DNA of 46,614 bases from Actinotignum schaalii_C (GCF_034119425.1 NZ_JAWUEL010000017.1:1-46614), one strand, 5' to 3'; counted from the first letter of the stretch, positions 7,783 through 16,137 are shown. Program-made: numbers and translations. Notes: generated by a model not told the origin, from the sequence alone.

Positions 7783-9213
7783 ATGACCCTAGGAACCGGA
7801 GGGCTGATCGCAGTCCTCATCGCCGCGATTGTGCTTGTCGTTGTGCTCATCGTCGGCTTGAAATTACACGGCTCGATCGCCCTGACCATCGCGGCGATTA
7901 CCGTCGCGCTGGTCACGGGCGTGAAGCCCGCGGAAGTGGGCGATGTACTCGAAAAGGGCGTTGGTGGAACGCTCGGATTCCTCGTTCTTATTATTGGCTT
8001 CGGCGCAATTCTCGGAAAAATGCTGGAAGTATCCGGCGGGGCTGAACGCCTGGCCAAAGGCATGCTTCGAGTTTTCGGTGAGAAACGCGCCCCGATTGTC
8101 ATGTCATTCCTCGGCTTGATCGCCGGTATCCCGGTCTTTGTGGAAGTTGGCTTCGTGCTCCTGGTGCCCCTCGTTTTCGTGGTGGCCAGGGAAGTGGGCT
8201 GCTCGAAGATCCGGGTGGGAGTACCACTGGCCATCTCCCTCATGGTGGTTCACTGCATCCTGCCTCCGCACCCGGCAGCTACCGCTATTGCGGGTACCCT
8301 CGGTGCGGATATCGGCATGGTAATTATGCTTGGCCTCATCGTAGGGATTCCGGCCGCCCTCATTGGCGGCCCGCTCTACACCGGAATTGGGCTGCGCCAG
8401 CTTGAACGTGCGCATGTCACCGCGGGCGCCGGCCAGATAAGCGGCGTCGTCGCCGAAGGAAAACCCGGTCCCGAATCAAAGGGAACCCATGGTGACGCGC
8501 CTGCCGCGGGCGGCAACGTTCTCAAGGACGACGACGCGAACCGTTCCCTGCCCGGTTTCGGCATTACCCTGCTCACGATTCTGCTCCCCCTCATTATTAT
8601 GGTGTGCCGCACCGTTGCGGATCAGACCCTGCCCGAAGAAAACGGCCTGCGTCAATTCGTGGACCTCGTGGGTAACCCGATTCTGGCGCTTCTTATTTCG
8701 GTGATTTTCGCCTACTTCTCGCTGGGGATTTCGCGGGGCAAATCGCTTTCAGATCTGTCGTCGGTAACCGATTCCTCCTTCGCTCCTATCGGCGGGGTGC
8801 TCCTCATTATCGGCGCGGGCGGTGCCTTCAACGCGGTGCTTATGGCCTCGGGAATGGATAAGGCTATCGCGGGCGCTATGGGGAGTTTGCCGGTCAGTCC
8901 GCTTATCCTCGCCTGGCTCATCGCTATTGTGCTGCACTTCGCGGTAGGTAGTGCCACCGTCGCCATGATTTCGGCGGCCGGTATTGTGCTGCCGATGCTC
9001 CAAGCGTCCCCGGATCTCAGCCCCGCTCTGATGGCTATTGCCGTGGGTGCCGGCGCTATTGGTCTGACTCACGTAACTGATTCGCTCTTCTGGCTGTACA
9101 AGGAATACATGGGTATTTCGGTGGGGGATGCTCTCAAGACTCTCACCGTGGGCACCACGATCGCCTCGGTGGTGGCCCTGTGCATGACCATGCTGCTTCA
9201 TCTCGTCATCTAA
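7783..9213 (+). CDS. GntP-family permease, probable D-serine transporter (DsdX-like)
   Basis: A membrane protein of about 476 residues with some 12-14 hydrophobic spans, matching the gluconate:H+ symporter (GntP) family. Family phrases seen are GFGAILGKMLEVSGGAERLA, GIPVFVEVGFVLLVPLV, LPPHPAATAIAGTLGADIG, GSATVAMISAAGIVLPML and the closing THVTDSLFWLYKEYMGIS. The family includes both gluconate carriers and the D-serine carrier DsdX. Because D-serine ammonia-lyase is the next gene and no gluconate kinase is nearby, D-serine is the likely cargo. Two adjacent ATGs (7780 and 7783) are possible; GGGAGG at 7772-7777 is better spaced for 7783. A hydrophilic, Gly/Ala-rich segment (about 210-245) divides the two halves. 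Confidence 0.82.
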   Translation: MTLGTGGLIAVLIAAIVLVVVLIVGLKLHGSIALTIAAITVALVTGVKPAEVGDVLEKGVGGTLGFLVLIIGFGAILGKMLEVSGGAERLAKGMLRVFGEKRAPIVMSFLGLIAGIPVFVEVGFVLLVPLVFVVAREVGCSKIRVGVPLAISLMVVHCILPPHPAATAIAGTLGADIGMVIMLGLIVGIPAALIGGPLYTGIGLRQLERAHVTAGAGQISGVVAEGKPGPESKGTHGDAPAAGGNVLKDDDANRSLPGFGITLLTILLPLIIMVCRTVADQTLPEENGLRQFVDLVGNPILALLISVIFAYFSLGISRGKSLSDLSSVTDSSFAPIGGVLLIIGAGGAFNAVLMASGMDKAIAGAMGSLPVSPLILAWLIAIVLHFAVGSATVAMISAAGIVLPMLQASPDLSPALMAIAVGAGAIGLTHVTDSLFWLYKEYMGISVGDALKTLTVGTTIASVVALCMTMLLHLVI

Positions 9214-9306
9214 AGGCCGCGGGGAGTGGCGCTGACGTTGCGCTGAGATGGCGTAGAAGTGGCGCCTCGTACTTATCTACTAATTAATCTGAGAAAGGAC
9301 TCAGTC

Positions 9307-10653
9307 ATGACAACTATCGCTGGAAAAACTCTCGAGCAGTGGGTGGAGGACTACCCGCTCATTCAGGACCTCGTGGATCTCAAGGTCGCTGACTGGTTCA
9401 ATCCGGAGGTGCTCCCGGCCGCGGAAGGGCTGGCAAGGGTCGGCCTGACGGTGGCTGACGTGGACGACGCCGCAGCGCGCCTCAAGCGCTGGGCACCTTA
9501 CCTCAAGCAGGTTTTCCCTGCCGCCCGCCCCACGGCCGGCATCCTGGAATCCCCGCTGGTTGCGGTTCCTACCATGCAGGCCAAGCTCGCCGAACGTAAG
9601 GGCGTGGAGATCCCGGGCCAGCTGTGGGCGAAACTTGATTCCCACCTGCCCATTTCCGGATCGATCAAGGCTCGCGGCGGTGTTTACGAAGTGCTTAAGC
9701 ACGCTGAAGAACTCGCCCTGGAAGCCGGCCTCATCACCCTCGAAGATGACTACCGCAAGCTGGATACCGAAGAAGCTCGGAAGTTCTTCTCCCAGTACAA
9801 GGTGGCGGTGGGTTCCACCGGCAACCTGGGATTGTCCATCGGGATTATGTCTGCCCAGCTAGGTTTCCAGGCCTCTGTGCATATGTCCGCCGATGCCCGC
9901 CAGTGGAAGAAGGATAAGCTCCGCTCCCACGGCGTGAACGTGGTGGAATACGAATCGGATTATTCGGTTGCGGTGGCCCAGGGCCGCAAGGAAGCCGAAT
10001 CAGATCCCACCGCCTACTTCGTGGACGATGAGAATTCCCCCTCGCTCTTCCTCGGTTACGCGGTGGCCGCACGCCGCCTGCAAGGCCAGTTCCAATCCCT
10101 GGATATCACGGTGGATGCCGATCATCCGCTCATCGCCTACCTACCCTGCGGGGTGGGTGGCGGCCCGGGCGGCGTTGCTTTCGGCCTCAAAACGGTTTTC
10201 GGTGACAATGTCCATTGCATCTTCGCCGAGCCCACCCACTCGCCCTCGATGTTCCTCGGAGTTATGACCGGCAAGCACGACGAGATCGCCGTGCAGGATT
10301 TCGGCATCGATAACCTCACTGCCGCTGACGGCTTGGCCTGCGGGCGCCCTTCGGCTTTCGTGGGTTCGCGCATGCAGTACCTCATCGATGGCTACTACAC
10401 CGTTGAGGACCAGACCATGTACGAAAACGTGGCGCTCCTGGCCCAGACTGAAGACCTGCGCATTGAGCCTTCTTCCTCGACCTCCTTCGAGGGCCCCTTC
10501 CACGTGCTCGCCGCCAGCGAGTACCTGGAGCGGGCGGGTCTTACCCCGGAGAAGCTCGCGGGTGCCACGCATCTAACCTGGATTACCGGCGGCAATATGG
10601 TTCCGGACAAGGAGATGGATTCCTACATCGCCAAGGGTGAAGAAACCCTGTAA
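9307..10653 (+). CDS. dsdA: D-serine ammonia-lyase (D-serine dehydratase)
   Basis: A 448-residue PLP enzyme (E. coli DsdA has 442) that turns D-serine into pyruvate and ammonia in the cytoplasm. Seen: the PLP lysine, Lys121, in SGSIKARGG; GSTGNLGLSIG; the phosphate-binding glycine loop GVGGGPGGVAFG; MFLGVMTGKHDEIAVQDFG and TAADGLACGRPS, all hallmarks of DsdA and distinct from the eukaryotic-type DSD family. ATG 9307 is chosen over an in-frame start at 9259 because GAAAGGA (9293-9299) lies 7 nt before it. It follows the permease by 93 bases and precedes the regulator, forming a self-contained D-serine uptake, degradation and control unit. A hairpin follows the stop codon, so the regulator may be expressed at a different level. 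Confidence 0.93.
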   Translation: MTTIAGKTLEQWVEDYPLIQDLVDLKVADWFNPEVLPAAEGLARVGLTVADVDDAAARLKRWAPYLKQVFPAARPTAGILESPLVAVPTMQAKLAERKGVEIPGQLWAKLDSHLPISGSIKARGGVYEVLKHAEELALEAGLITLEDDYRKLDTEEARKFFSQYKVAVGSTGNLGLSIGIMSAQLGFQASVHMSADARQWKKDKLRSHGVNVVEYESDYSVAVAQGRKEAESDPTAYFVDDENSPSLFLGYAVAARRLQGQFQSLDITVDADHPLIAYLPCGVGGGPGGVAFGLKTVFGDNVHCIFAEPTHSPSMFLGVMTGKHDEIAVQDFGIDNLTAADGLACGRPSAFVGSRMQYLIDGYYTVEDQTMYENVALLAQTEDLRIEPSSSTSFEGPFHVLAASEYLERAGLTPEKLAGATHLTWITGGNMVPDKEMDSYIAKGEETL

Positions 10654-10667
10654 GCGGGATGGAAAGT

Positions 10668-10700
10668 CGGGGGTGCCACTCAGTGTAGTGCGCACCCCCG
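10668..10700 (+). terminator. Hairpin after dsdA (possible attenuating terminator)
   Basis: CGGGGGTGC (10668-10676) pairs with GCACCCCCG (10692-10700), and the interior CACT (10677-10680) can pair with AGTG (10687-10690). The stem is strong but no T-run follows, so it may only reduce read-through into the regulator gene or protect the dsdA mRNA end. Confidence 0.45.
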
Positions 10701-10774
10701 CATTATGCCTGGCATTTAAGATATTTTGTCAGAAGATACAGCAACGGGGCCGTACGGAGGAAGGAGCCGGAGCC

Positions 10775-11497
10775 ATGGAGGCAGCGGAAAGTGAAGCGAT
10801 ACCCCGCGAGGTAATATCCGGAGAAGCGATATCCCGGGAAGATAGCGAATACGTGGCCTCGTTCAAACCGCTCGTCGAATTTCTCGGGGTGGCACTGGGG
10901 GAGAGCACCGAGGTGGTGCTCCACGACGTGAGCGACCTGGACCATTCGGTTATCGCCATCGCCAACTCGCATGTCACTCAGCGCACCGTAGGTTCCCCGG
11001 CCACCGACCTTATGTTGCGGGTGTTGCGTGCCGGCGAAGGAACAACGGCCGATTACCTTACCGGTTACGAGGCGATTACGCCGGGTCGCGCACGCACCTT
11101 GCGTTCCTCCACCTTTTTTATACGACGACGGGGCCGCATCATTGGGATGCTCTGTCTTAATTCTGACCAAACGGTGCTGCGGCAATTGGACGAAACTGTC
11201 AAAAAAATCGCCTCCCTGTATTTCCCCAATCCTGAGCGCCGCAAGGAGGCATCGGCGGAAAAGCCGGAAATTTTGGCTTCCTCGGTTGCCGATATGAAAA
11301 CGGCTGCCATGGAATCGGTGCTCTCGCGTTATCACGTCTCCGTGGATCACCTCACCCAAGCCGAGCGCCTGGAAGTGGTGCGTTCGCTGGACGAGGATGG
11401 ATTTTTCCAGCTGCGCGGGGCCGTGACCGACCTAGCGCTCGCGATGAATCTTTCCGAGCCGACTGTCTACCGGTATCTGCGCCAAGCGCGGGCCTAA
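10775..11497 (+). CDS. YheO/DauR-type transcriptional regulator (PAS-like domain plus C-terminal HTH)
   Basis: A 240-residue regulator. After ~30 unstructured residues, the part from FKPLVEFLGVALGESTEVVLHDVSD to MLCLNSD (about 31-135) matches the YheO-like PAS domain: the phrases TEVVLHDV, IANSHVTQRTVGSPATDL and the C-terminal GMLCLN are typical. The last ~50 residues contain a helix-turn-helix of the YheO/DauR type (LTQAERLEVVRSLDEDGFF then LSEPTVYRYLRQAR). DauR represses D-amino-acid catabolism in Pseudomonas, so control of the adjacent dsdX-dsdA genes by D-serine is a reasonable inference. ATG 10775 follows GGAGGAAGGAG (10756-10766); an in-frame start within dsdA (10637) is rejected. It probably binds the palindrome ahead of dsdX. 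Confidence 0.8.
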   Translation: MEAAESEAIPREVISGEAISREDSEYVASFKPLVEFLGVALGESTEVVLHDVSDLDHSVIAIANSHVTQRTVGSPATDLMLRVLRAGEGTTADYLTGYEAITPGRARTLRSSTFFIRRRGRIIGMLCLNSDQTVLRQLDETVKKIASLYFPNPERRKEASAEKPEILASSVADMKTAAMESVLSRYHVSVDHLTQAERLEVVRSLDEDGFFQLRGAVTDLALAMNLSEPTVYRYLRQARA

Positions 11498-11592
11498 GCA
11501 GACGGTGTGACGCAGCGCCTGGTATGTGCGACCCGGACCAGCCAGACCGCCGGCCTGGACCCTCGGCACGTTCCGGGACCTGCGAAACTAGA

Positions 11593-11598
11593 TATCAT
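11593..11598 (+). promoter_or_regulatory. -10 hexamer for a probable leaderless HAD phosphatase mRNA
   Basis: TATCAT ends 6 nt before ATG 11605, which has no ribosome binding site. Transcription would begin at or next to the start codon. One of seven cases with the same geometry in this window. Confidence 0.55.
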
Positions 11599-11604
11599 GG
11601 CGGT

Positions 11605-12378
11605 ATGACACGAGTGATTAAGAACTGGCTCACCGATATGGATGGTGTGCTCATCCACGAAGAAAAGGCGCTTCCGGGTGCTGCGGATTTTCTCAATAAA
11701 CTCAACGAAAAAGAGTACCCCTATCTCGTTCTTACCAATAATTCGATTTTTACCCGGCGTGATCTTTCCGCGCGGCTAGAGGCGGCCGGACTGATCGTTC
11801 CAGAAGACCATATTTGGACTTCGGCAGCTGCCACCGCGAATTTCCTCGCGGACCAGGTGGAGAATAAGCGCGCTTACGTGGTGGGTGAAGCTGGGCTCAC
11901 TACGTCGATGTATAACGTCGGTTTCGTGATGACAAATGTCAATCCGGAAGTGGTGGTTCTCGGGGAAACCCGCACCTATTCCATTGAAGCGCTCACCACC
12001 GCGATTCGCCTCATCAACAAGGGTGCCCGGTTCATTGCCACCAACCCGGATGTGACGGGCCCATCCGATTTGGGGCCGATTCCGGCAACCGGGGCCGTGG
12101 CTGCGATGATTACCGCAGCTACCGGCCGCCAGCCCTATTACGTAGGTAAGCCGAATCCGGTGATGTTGCGCAAGGGACTCAATCTTATTGATGCGCATTC
12201 GGAAGAAACCGCGCTGGTGGGGGATCGGATGGATACCGATATCCTCGCGGGTATGGAAGCGGGGCTGCAAACCCACCTGGTGCTTTCCGGGTCTACCGCG
12301 CAAGAAGAAATCGTGAACTTCCCCTACCGCCCGGATTATGTGCATCCCTCCATCGCGGAAGTGGCGGAGCTGCTCTAA
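11605..12378 (+). CDS. HAD-superfamily phosphatase, NagD (HAD-IIA) subfamily
   Basis: A 257-residue cytoplasmic phosphatase. Motif I is TDMDGVL with the nucleophile Asp11 and acid Asp13; motif II is LTNNS; a large cap domain of the NagD type follows, with FIATNPDVTGPSDLGPIPATG; motif III Lys is in GKPNPVM; motif IV is VGDRMDTDI, binding Mg2+. NagD-like proteins hydrolyse nucleotide or sugar phosphates; the substrate is not known here. ATG 11605 is preferred because the strong similarity begins there and because of a -10-like TATCAT at 11593-11598; an upstream in-frame extension has no support. No operon partner is visible. Confidence 0.88.
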   Translation: MTRVIKNWLTDMDGVLIHEEKALPGAADFLNKLNEKEYPYLVLTNNSIFTRRDLSARLEAAGLIVPEDHIWTSAAATANFLADQVENKRAYVVGEAGLTTSMYNVGFVMTNVNPEVVVLGETRTYSIEALTTAIRLINKGARFIATNPDVTGPSDLGPIPATGAVAAMITAATGRQPYYVGKPNPVMLRKGLNLIDAHSEETALVGDRMDTDILAGMEAGLQTHLVLSGSTAQEEIVNFPYRPDYVHPSIAEVAELL

Positions 12379-12529
12379 CTGTTTCTTGTGCGGGCAACGA
12401 TGGCAGAGTGAAGTATTCTATGTGCCATTGCCGTGCGGGTGGCAGGTTTCCGCACCTTAGCCATCCGATTCTTCTCGGTTGCGCTAGTCGTACAGAGTGA
12501 ACTTGCGCTTGACAACCGTCGCTCACGGC

Positions 12530-13171
12530 TCACGCTTCGAGGGCTTCGAGTACGATGGCGGGGTTAGCACGCACCATGGCTTCCAGTTGGACCTCCTCCC
12601 ATTTTTCGATGCCGTGATCGAGTGCTTCGCGTACCTCAGGTGTGCATGCCGCCCCGATCTCGTCAATAACGAAGAGGAGAACTTGTTCTAGGCAGATCCG
12701 GAACCAGCCCCGACCTGCTGGGAGGCAGATATCAGCAATCCGGGGAGCGCGCGTTTCGTTCTTGGGACGCCCGTGCGAGCGGGGAGAATGCTCATCGCTC
12801 GGGAGTATAGCTGATGTCCATTCGTCACAGTGGGCATGCACATGGATATGTGCGCTGGGAATATTTGAGTCTGACGAGCGCATATAATCCCAGTGCACCA
12901 AGGGCTCGCTGTTTTTTGCCCCCGGGAGTACCGAGAACATCGAATTATCGACAGTGAGTAAACCGGTTTCCTGATCAACGAAAACCATATAGTCGAAACG
13001 GACGATAAGGAAACTATTAACGTGAATATCGCCAAATAGTCTTACTGCGGGAAGATCTCCCTTCGGAGCCGTCTGCCTCGACAGTGAAAATCTGGGATCA
13101 AACAGCTCCCCAATCCGCTGCAGGTGCGCCGCAAATTCATCGGCACGCTCATCCAATTGTGCGTTCACCAC
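12530..13171 (-). CDS. Conserved actinobacterial protein of unknown function with HxHxHxH motif
   Basis: A 213-residue soluble protein I cannot assign a function to. It reads like a family I have seen in actinobacteria, also beside a small acidic protein as here. Visible features: DPRFSLSRQT, a short strand-rich core (VFVDQETGLLTVDNSMFSVL), WDYMRSSDSNIPSAHIHVHA and a run of four alternating histidines (residues 108-114, HIHVHAH) that could bind a metal, then RIADICLPAGRGWFRICLEQ and a C-terminal helix that may pack as WEEVQLEAMVRANP. GTG at 13169-13171 is chosen: CTCCTC (13179-13184, i.e. GAGGAG on the minus strand) is 7 nt upstream. The start lies within the 3' end of the upstream gene, so translation is likely coupled. 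It could be an enzyme, a toxin or a DNA-element-associated factor; none is proven. Confidence 0.7.
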   Translation of the reverse strand: MVNAQLDERADEFAAHLQRIGELFDPRFSLSRQTAPKGDLPAVRLFGDIHVNSFLIVRFDYMVFVDQETGLLTVDNSMFSVLPGAKNSEPLVHWDYMRSSDSNIPSAHIHVHAHCDEWTSAILPSDEHSPRSHGRPKNETRAPRIADICLPAGRGWFRICLEQVLLFVIDEIGAACTPEVREALDHGIEKWEEVQLEAMVRANPAIVLEALEA

Positions 13172-13379
13172 GGAAATACTCCTCGAAGCGATCCAGACCA
13201 ATCATCTCGAAATAAGCGTCAGACTCGTCCGGTCCGAGCTGGTAGTTATCGGCGCGTAGGTCGAATTCCTCGCGGGTCATTCTGACCTCCTGCAAGATTT
13301 CTTCCTTGCGCTTGAGAACGTCTTCAAGAGAGTTAAACGTAAGATCTGGGAACAACTTACGTCCTCTAACAAAACTCAT
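13149..13379 (-). CDS. Small acidic protein of unknown function, partner of the downstream gene
   Basis: A 76-residue soluble protein, mostly helical by eye: LEDVLKRKEEILQEVRMTRE, then EEFDLRADNYQLGPDESDAY and a final LDRFEEY. The order (a helix rich in K/E, then REEFDLRADNYQL, then a D/E-rich helix) matches short actinobacterial proteins that accompany the HxHxHxH protein encoded next. The start ATG 13377-13379 has GGG 7 nt upstream on its strand. Its 3' end overlaps the downstream start by about 23 nt, so the two are expressed together. The small-acidic-first, larger-second arrangement is reminiscent of antitoxin-toxin pairs, but no known toxin or antitoxin motif is seen. Confidence 0.7.
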   Translation of the reverse strand: MSFVRGRKLFPDLTFNSLEDVLKRKEEILQEVRMTREEFDLRADNYQLGPDESDAYFEMIGLDRFEEYFRGERTIG

Positions 13380-13785
13380 GACTTACCCTTTCAATTGTGA
13401 GTTTCGGGTGGCTGCCGCCTTTTTCCGCCATTCTCGCACGGTGTTAAAGCGCAGCAAAGACCTATCCGCAGGCTGTAGATAAGGGCGGCGTTTCGTGACT
13501 CTGTGGATAATTTCGAGTCCGCTGCTGACTCTCAACCGCAACCTCTCAAGCGCAACCTCGTGCACGGGTGCCTGTGATCGAATAATGAGATAGCGCGGTC
13601 GGCACCCCACCCCTAAGTTACGCTACCGTAGGTAACGTGGGTGGGGGTGCCGGTGTCTGTGTTCGGTTCCGTTCCTGTGCCCAGTATGCGGCTTCGTGCT
13701 GCACCAGGGCGCACAGGCTCGTACCCCGCCGTGTTACCCGCTGGCCGCGCCGCGACTGGCGGTTTCGTGTAACGACGGAGAAATC
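13380..13785. other. 406-bp intergenic region with a DnaA-box sequence
   Basis: No convincing gene. It holds TGTGGATAA at 13502-13510 (reverse complement of the DnaA box TTATCCACA) and a one-mismatch relative TGTAGATAA just before it (13484-13492). The small Arg-rich frame on the minus strand (13383-13610) has no ribosome binding site and no family resemblance. The promoters of the divergent two-gene pair and of the MFS gene must lie here but cannot be placed with confidence. Confidence 0.4.
13502..13510 (-). other. Sequence identical to the DnaA box consensus
   Basis: TGTGGATAA on the plus strand is the exact reverse complement of TTATCCACA. A one-mismatch copy (TGTAGATAA) lies about 18 bp to the left in the same orientation, so this is a stronger case than an isolated site. 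Confidence 0.35.
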
Positions 13786-15255
13786 ATGCGTCAGGTTCAT
13801 CCTTGGCGGGTGCTCGTCTGTGCCTGCCTGCTCACCTTCATTACCGGGTGTTCATACGTTTTCTCAATTTTCCAACTCCCGGCCACCCAGCTCTACGGGC
13901 TGAGCGCGGCGATGGGTGCCTATACTCTCACCAATGCCCTCGCCCCGCTGCCGATGCTCCTGGGCGGGTATTACATTGACCGCGGTCGCGCGGTATGGAC
14001 GGCAACCATCGGCGCGCTGTGCGCGGCCATCGGCTGGGCCAGCGCGGCCTGCGCGAGCTCCCCGCTCCAGTTCGTGCTCGGCTACGGGTTCATTGGCGGT
14101 ATCGGCATGGGGCTGGTCCTCACCTCGGCGCTGTCCAATACCCTGCGTTTCTTCCCGGGCCGGCGTGGGCTCATCTCCGGCATTATCTCCTGCGTGAACG
14201 GAGCTTCTGGCATCGTCATGGCACCCTTGGCCCAGCGACTCCTCGACTCCAGCAGTCTACGCACCACCTTGCTGGTTTTCGCCGGCCTTTACGGGGTGAT
14301 CGCGCTCATCGTGGCTTTCAATTACCGCGCTGCCCCGGTGGAAGGCGTAGTCGCCCCTGCTACCCCTGTCATCGCTACAGCACCCGCCGTGGAACCGGCA
14401 CCCGCGCCTGCCGCAGCATCGGCTGCGTATACCGCACCAGCTGCGTATACCGCACCAGCTGCGTATACCGCACCAGCTGCGTATACCGCACCAGCTGCGC
14501 ATACCGCACCAGCTGCGCATACCGCACCAGCACCAGCATCCATACGCAGCACCCGCCCGTCTCTCACTACTGGCCAGATGCTCGCCTCCCCTGATTTCTG
14601 GCTGATTTTCGCCATTTTCATCGCCGGGGCCTTCTCCGGCCTCATGATTGTCTCTAACGCAGCGCCCATCGCGATGAAAATGTTCCACTTCTCCGCGGCC
14701 AGCGCCGCGCTTTTCGTCTCCCTCTACGCCTGCGCGGGCACCGCGGGGCGCTTCTGCTTTGGCTGGCTCGCCGACCACCTCGGTCACGCCCGCACTCTCG
14801 AAGTCACCTTCTGCTGCGACGCCTTCGGCCTGCTCCTCCTCATCGTGGGCAGGCGCGGCCTCGTCGGGGGAGCGGGCGCACTCGATGCAACGACCGGTAC
14901 CGGCGGCCTAGCCGGCAACCCGATCGGCACCCTGGCCGGCGGCATCTTCTTGGCCGGAGGCCTCCTCGCGCTCGGCCTGAGCTACGGCGGCACCATTGCG
15001 ATCATGCCCGCCTGCGTCATGGATCGCTTCGGGCCACGCTGGCAAGGCATTAACTATGCGCTTGCTTTCACCGGTTTTTCGGTGGCCGCTATTTTCGCCC
15101 CGCGGCTCGGTGCACAGATCGGTGCTATGTACGACGGCGATTACACCCGCGCCTTCCTCTATGCCATCATTGCCTCGGCTACGGGGTTGGGCTGCGCGCG
15201 GATCCTGCACCTGCGTACCCGCCGGTGCCGGGCTCAGCTCAGCCGCGCCGCGTAG
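13786..15255 (+). CDS. MFS transporter, oxalate/formate-antiporter-like family, with a repeat-bearing central loop
   Basis: A 489-residue membrane protein with two six-span halves. The first half has SYVFSIFQLPATQLYG and GGYYIDRG, the second has AGRFCFGWLADHLGHART and GINYALAFTGFSVAAIFAPR, phrases typical of OFA-type major facilitator carriers that exchange small carboxylates. The substrate is unknown. Between the halves (about residues 185-265) the cytoplasmic loop is unusually long and Ala/Pro-rich and holds six perfect-length copies of a hexapeptide (AAYTAP x4, AAHTAP x2). ATG 13786 follows CGGAG at 13776-13780; the frame is open upstream to 13696 but that part has no family similarity. 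It is convergent with the exonuclease gene. Confidence 0.85.
   Translation: MRQVHPWRVLVCACLLTFITGCSYVFSIFQLPATQLYGLSAAMGAYTLTNALAPLPMLLGGYYIDRGRAVWTATIGALCAAIGWASAACASSPLQFVLGYGFIGGIGMGLVLTSALSNTLRFFPGRRGLISGIISCVNGASGIVMAPLAQRLLDSSSLRTTLLVFAGLYGVIALIVAFNYRAAPVEGVVAPATPVIATAPAVEPAPAPAAASAAYTAPAAYTAPAAYTAPAAYTAPAAHTAPAAHTAPAPASIRSTRPSLTTGQMLASPDFWLIFAIFIAGAFSGLMIVSNAAPIAMKMFHFSAASAALFVSLYACAGTAGRFCFGWLADHLGHARTLEVTFCCDAFGLLLLIVGRRGLVGGAGALDATTGTGGLAGNPIGTLAGGIFLAGGLLALGLSYGGTIAIMPACVMDRFGPRWQGINYALAFTGFSVAAIFAPRLGAQIGAMYDGDYTRAFLYAIIASATGLGCARILHLRTRRCRAQLSRAA
14422..14529 (+). repeat. Six tandem 18-bp repeats inside the MFS gene
   Basis: Unit GCTGCGTATACCGCACCA at 14422-14439, 14440-14457, 14458-14475 and 14476-14493; the last two (14494-14511, 14512-14529) differ by one base (gcgcat for gcgtat), changing Tyr to His. 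The length keeps frame, so copy number can change without breaking the protein. The near-identity at the DNA level suggests recent expansion. Confidence 0.97.
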
Positions 15256-15306
15256 CGAAGTGGGCGCGTGCCCAAGCCAGGCGGGCGCCCGCGACCGCCC
15301 CGCCGC

Positions 15307-16137
15307 CTAAGCTGCAAACTCCATAATGACCGGGACGTGGTCGGAAGCTCCTTTGCCCTTCCGCTCGTCCCGGTCAATGATGGAGCGGGTATGGCGGGTG
15401 GCCAGAGCCGGGGAGGCGAAACCGAAGTCGATACGCATCCCGTGATTTTTCGGGAAGCGCAGCCGCTGGTAGTCCCAGAAGGTGTAATCCGCTCCCTCGG
15501 CCGCGCGGGTAATATCCTCCACCCCGGCCTCCAGCAGTGCGGCCAACGCTCCGCGTTCCTCCGCGGTGACGTACACTCCTACGTCATTGCGGAAATAATC
15601 AATATCCCAGACGTCAGTATCGCGCGGAGCCACATTCCAGTCCCCCGCCAGCAGCAGCGGACAGTCAGGTTCCTCGCTCAGCCGCGCGCTCACCGCGGCC
15701 CGCAAGGCGCCGAGGAATTCCAGCTTGTAGTGGAAATGCGGATCCCCGTAGGCCCGCCCATTGGGGATATACAGGCTCCACACATTGACCGCGTCCGGCC
15801 CGGAACCCAGGCGCGCTCCCAGGGCGCGTGCCTCCACGGTAGGCGCGCTGAGGAGGGCGCCGTCGTCGTCGACCTTTGAAAAACCCGGCTGCCCGGGGAA
15901 GCCAACCTGCACGTTTTCGATCCCCACGCGGGAAAGAATCGCAACGCCGTTCCACTGGTTGAGGCCGGCGCAGGCGACTTCGTATCCGGCGTCTTCAAAA
16001 ATTTCGCGCGGGAACTGGGCGGGCGTGCATTTCGTTTCTTGCAGGAGGAGGGCGTCCAGGTCCCAGCGTTCCAGGACGGCGCGGGCGCGTTCGGCGCGGG
16101 CGCGCACAGAATTAATATTCCAGGTGGCAATACGCAT
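15307..16137 (-). CDS. xthA: Exodeoxyribonuclease III (AP endonuclease)
   Basis: A 276-residue DNA repair enzyme of the EEP (exonuclease-endonuclease-phosphatase) superfamily that cleaves abasic sites and degrades from 3' ends. Motifs in order: TWNINSVRAR; LLQETKC with the metal-binding Glu34; LAGDWNVAPRDTDVWD; RIDFGFAS; and the catalytic SDHVPVIMEF at the C-terminus. Length agrees with the family. The start ATG (16135-16137) has no ribosome binding site; TACACT on its strand (complement of 16144-16149) ends 6 nt before it, so the transcript is probably leaderless. It is divergent from the short-chain dehydrogenase gene only 41 bp away and convergent with the MFS gene. Confidence 0.93.
   Translation of the reverse strand: MRIATWNINSVRARAERARAVLERWDLDALLLQETKCTPAQFPREIFEDAGYEVACAGLNQWNGVAILSRVGIENVQVGFPGQPGFSKVDDDGALLSAPTVEARALGARLGSGPDAVNVWSLYIPNGRAYGDPHFHYKLEFLGALRAAVSARLSEEPDCPLLLAGDWNVAPRDTDVWDIDYFRNDVGVYVTAEERGALAALLEAGVEDITRAAEGADYTFWDYQRLRFPKNHGMRIDFGFASPALATRHTRSIIDRDERKGKGASDHVPVIMEFAA

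Noticed and set aside
13383..13610. 75-codon Arg-rich frame upstream of the two-gene pair
   Set aside because: No ribosome binding site at its GTG start, composition of a shadow, and no family resemblance. It ends only 4 nt before the next start, so it was weighed but not kept.
15281..15292. GCGGGCGCCCGC palindrome as an operator between MFS and xthA
   Set aside because: Such palindromes are frequent in GC-rich intergenic DNA and it lies between convergent genes, where an operator is unlikely.
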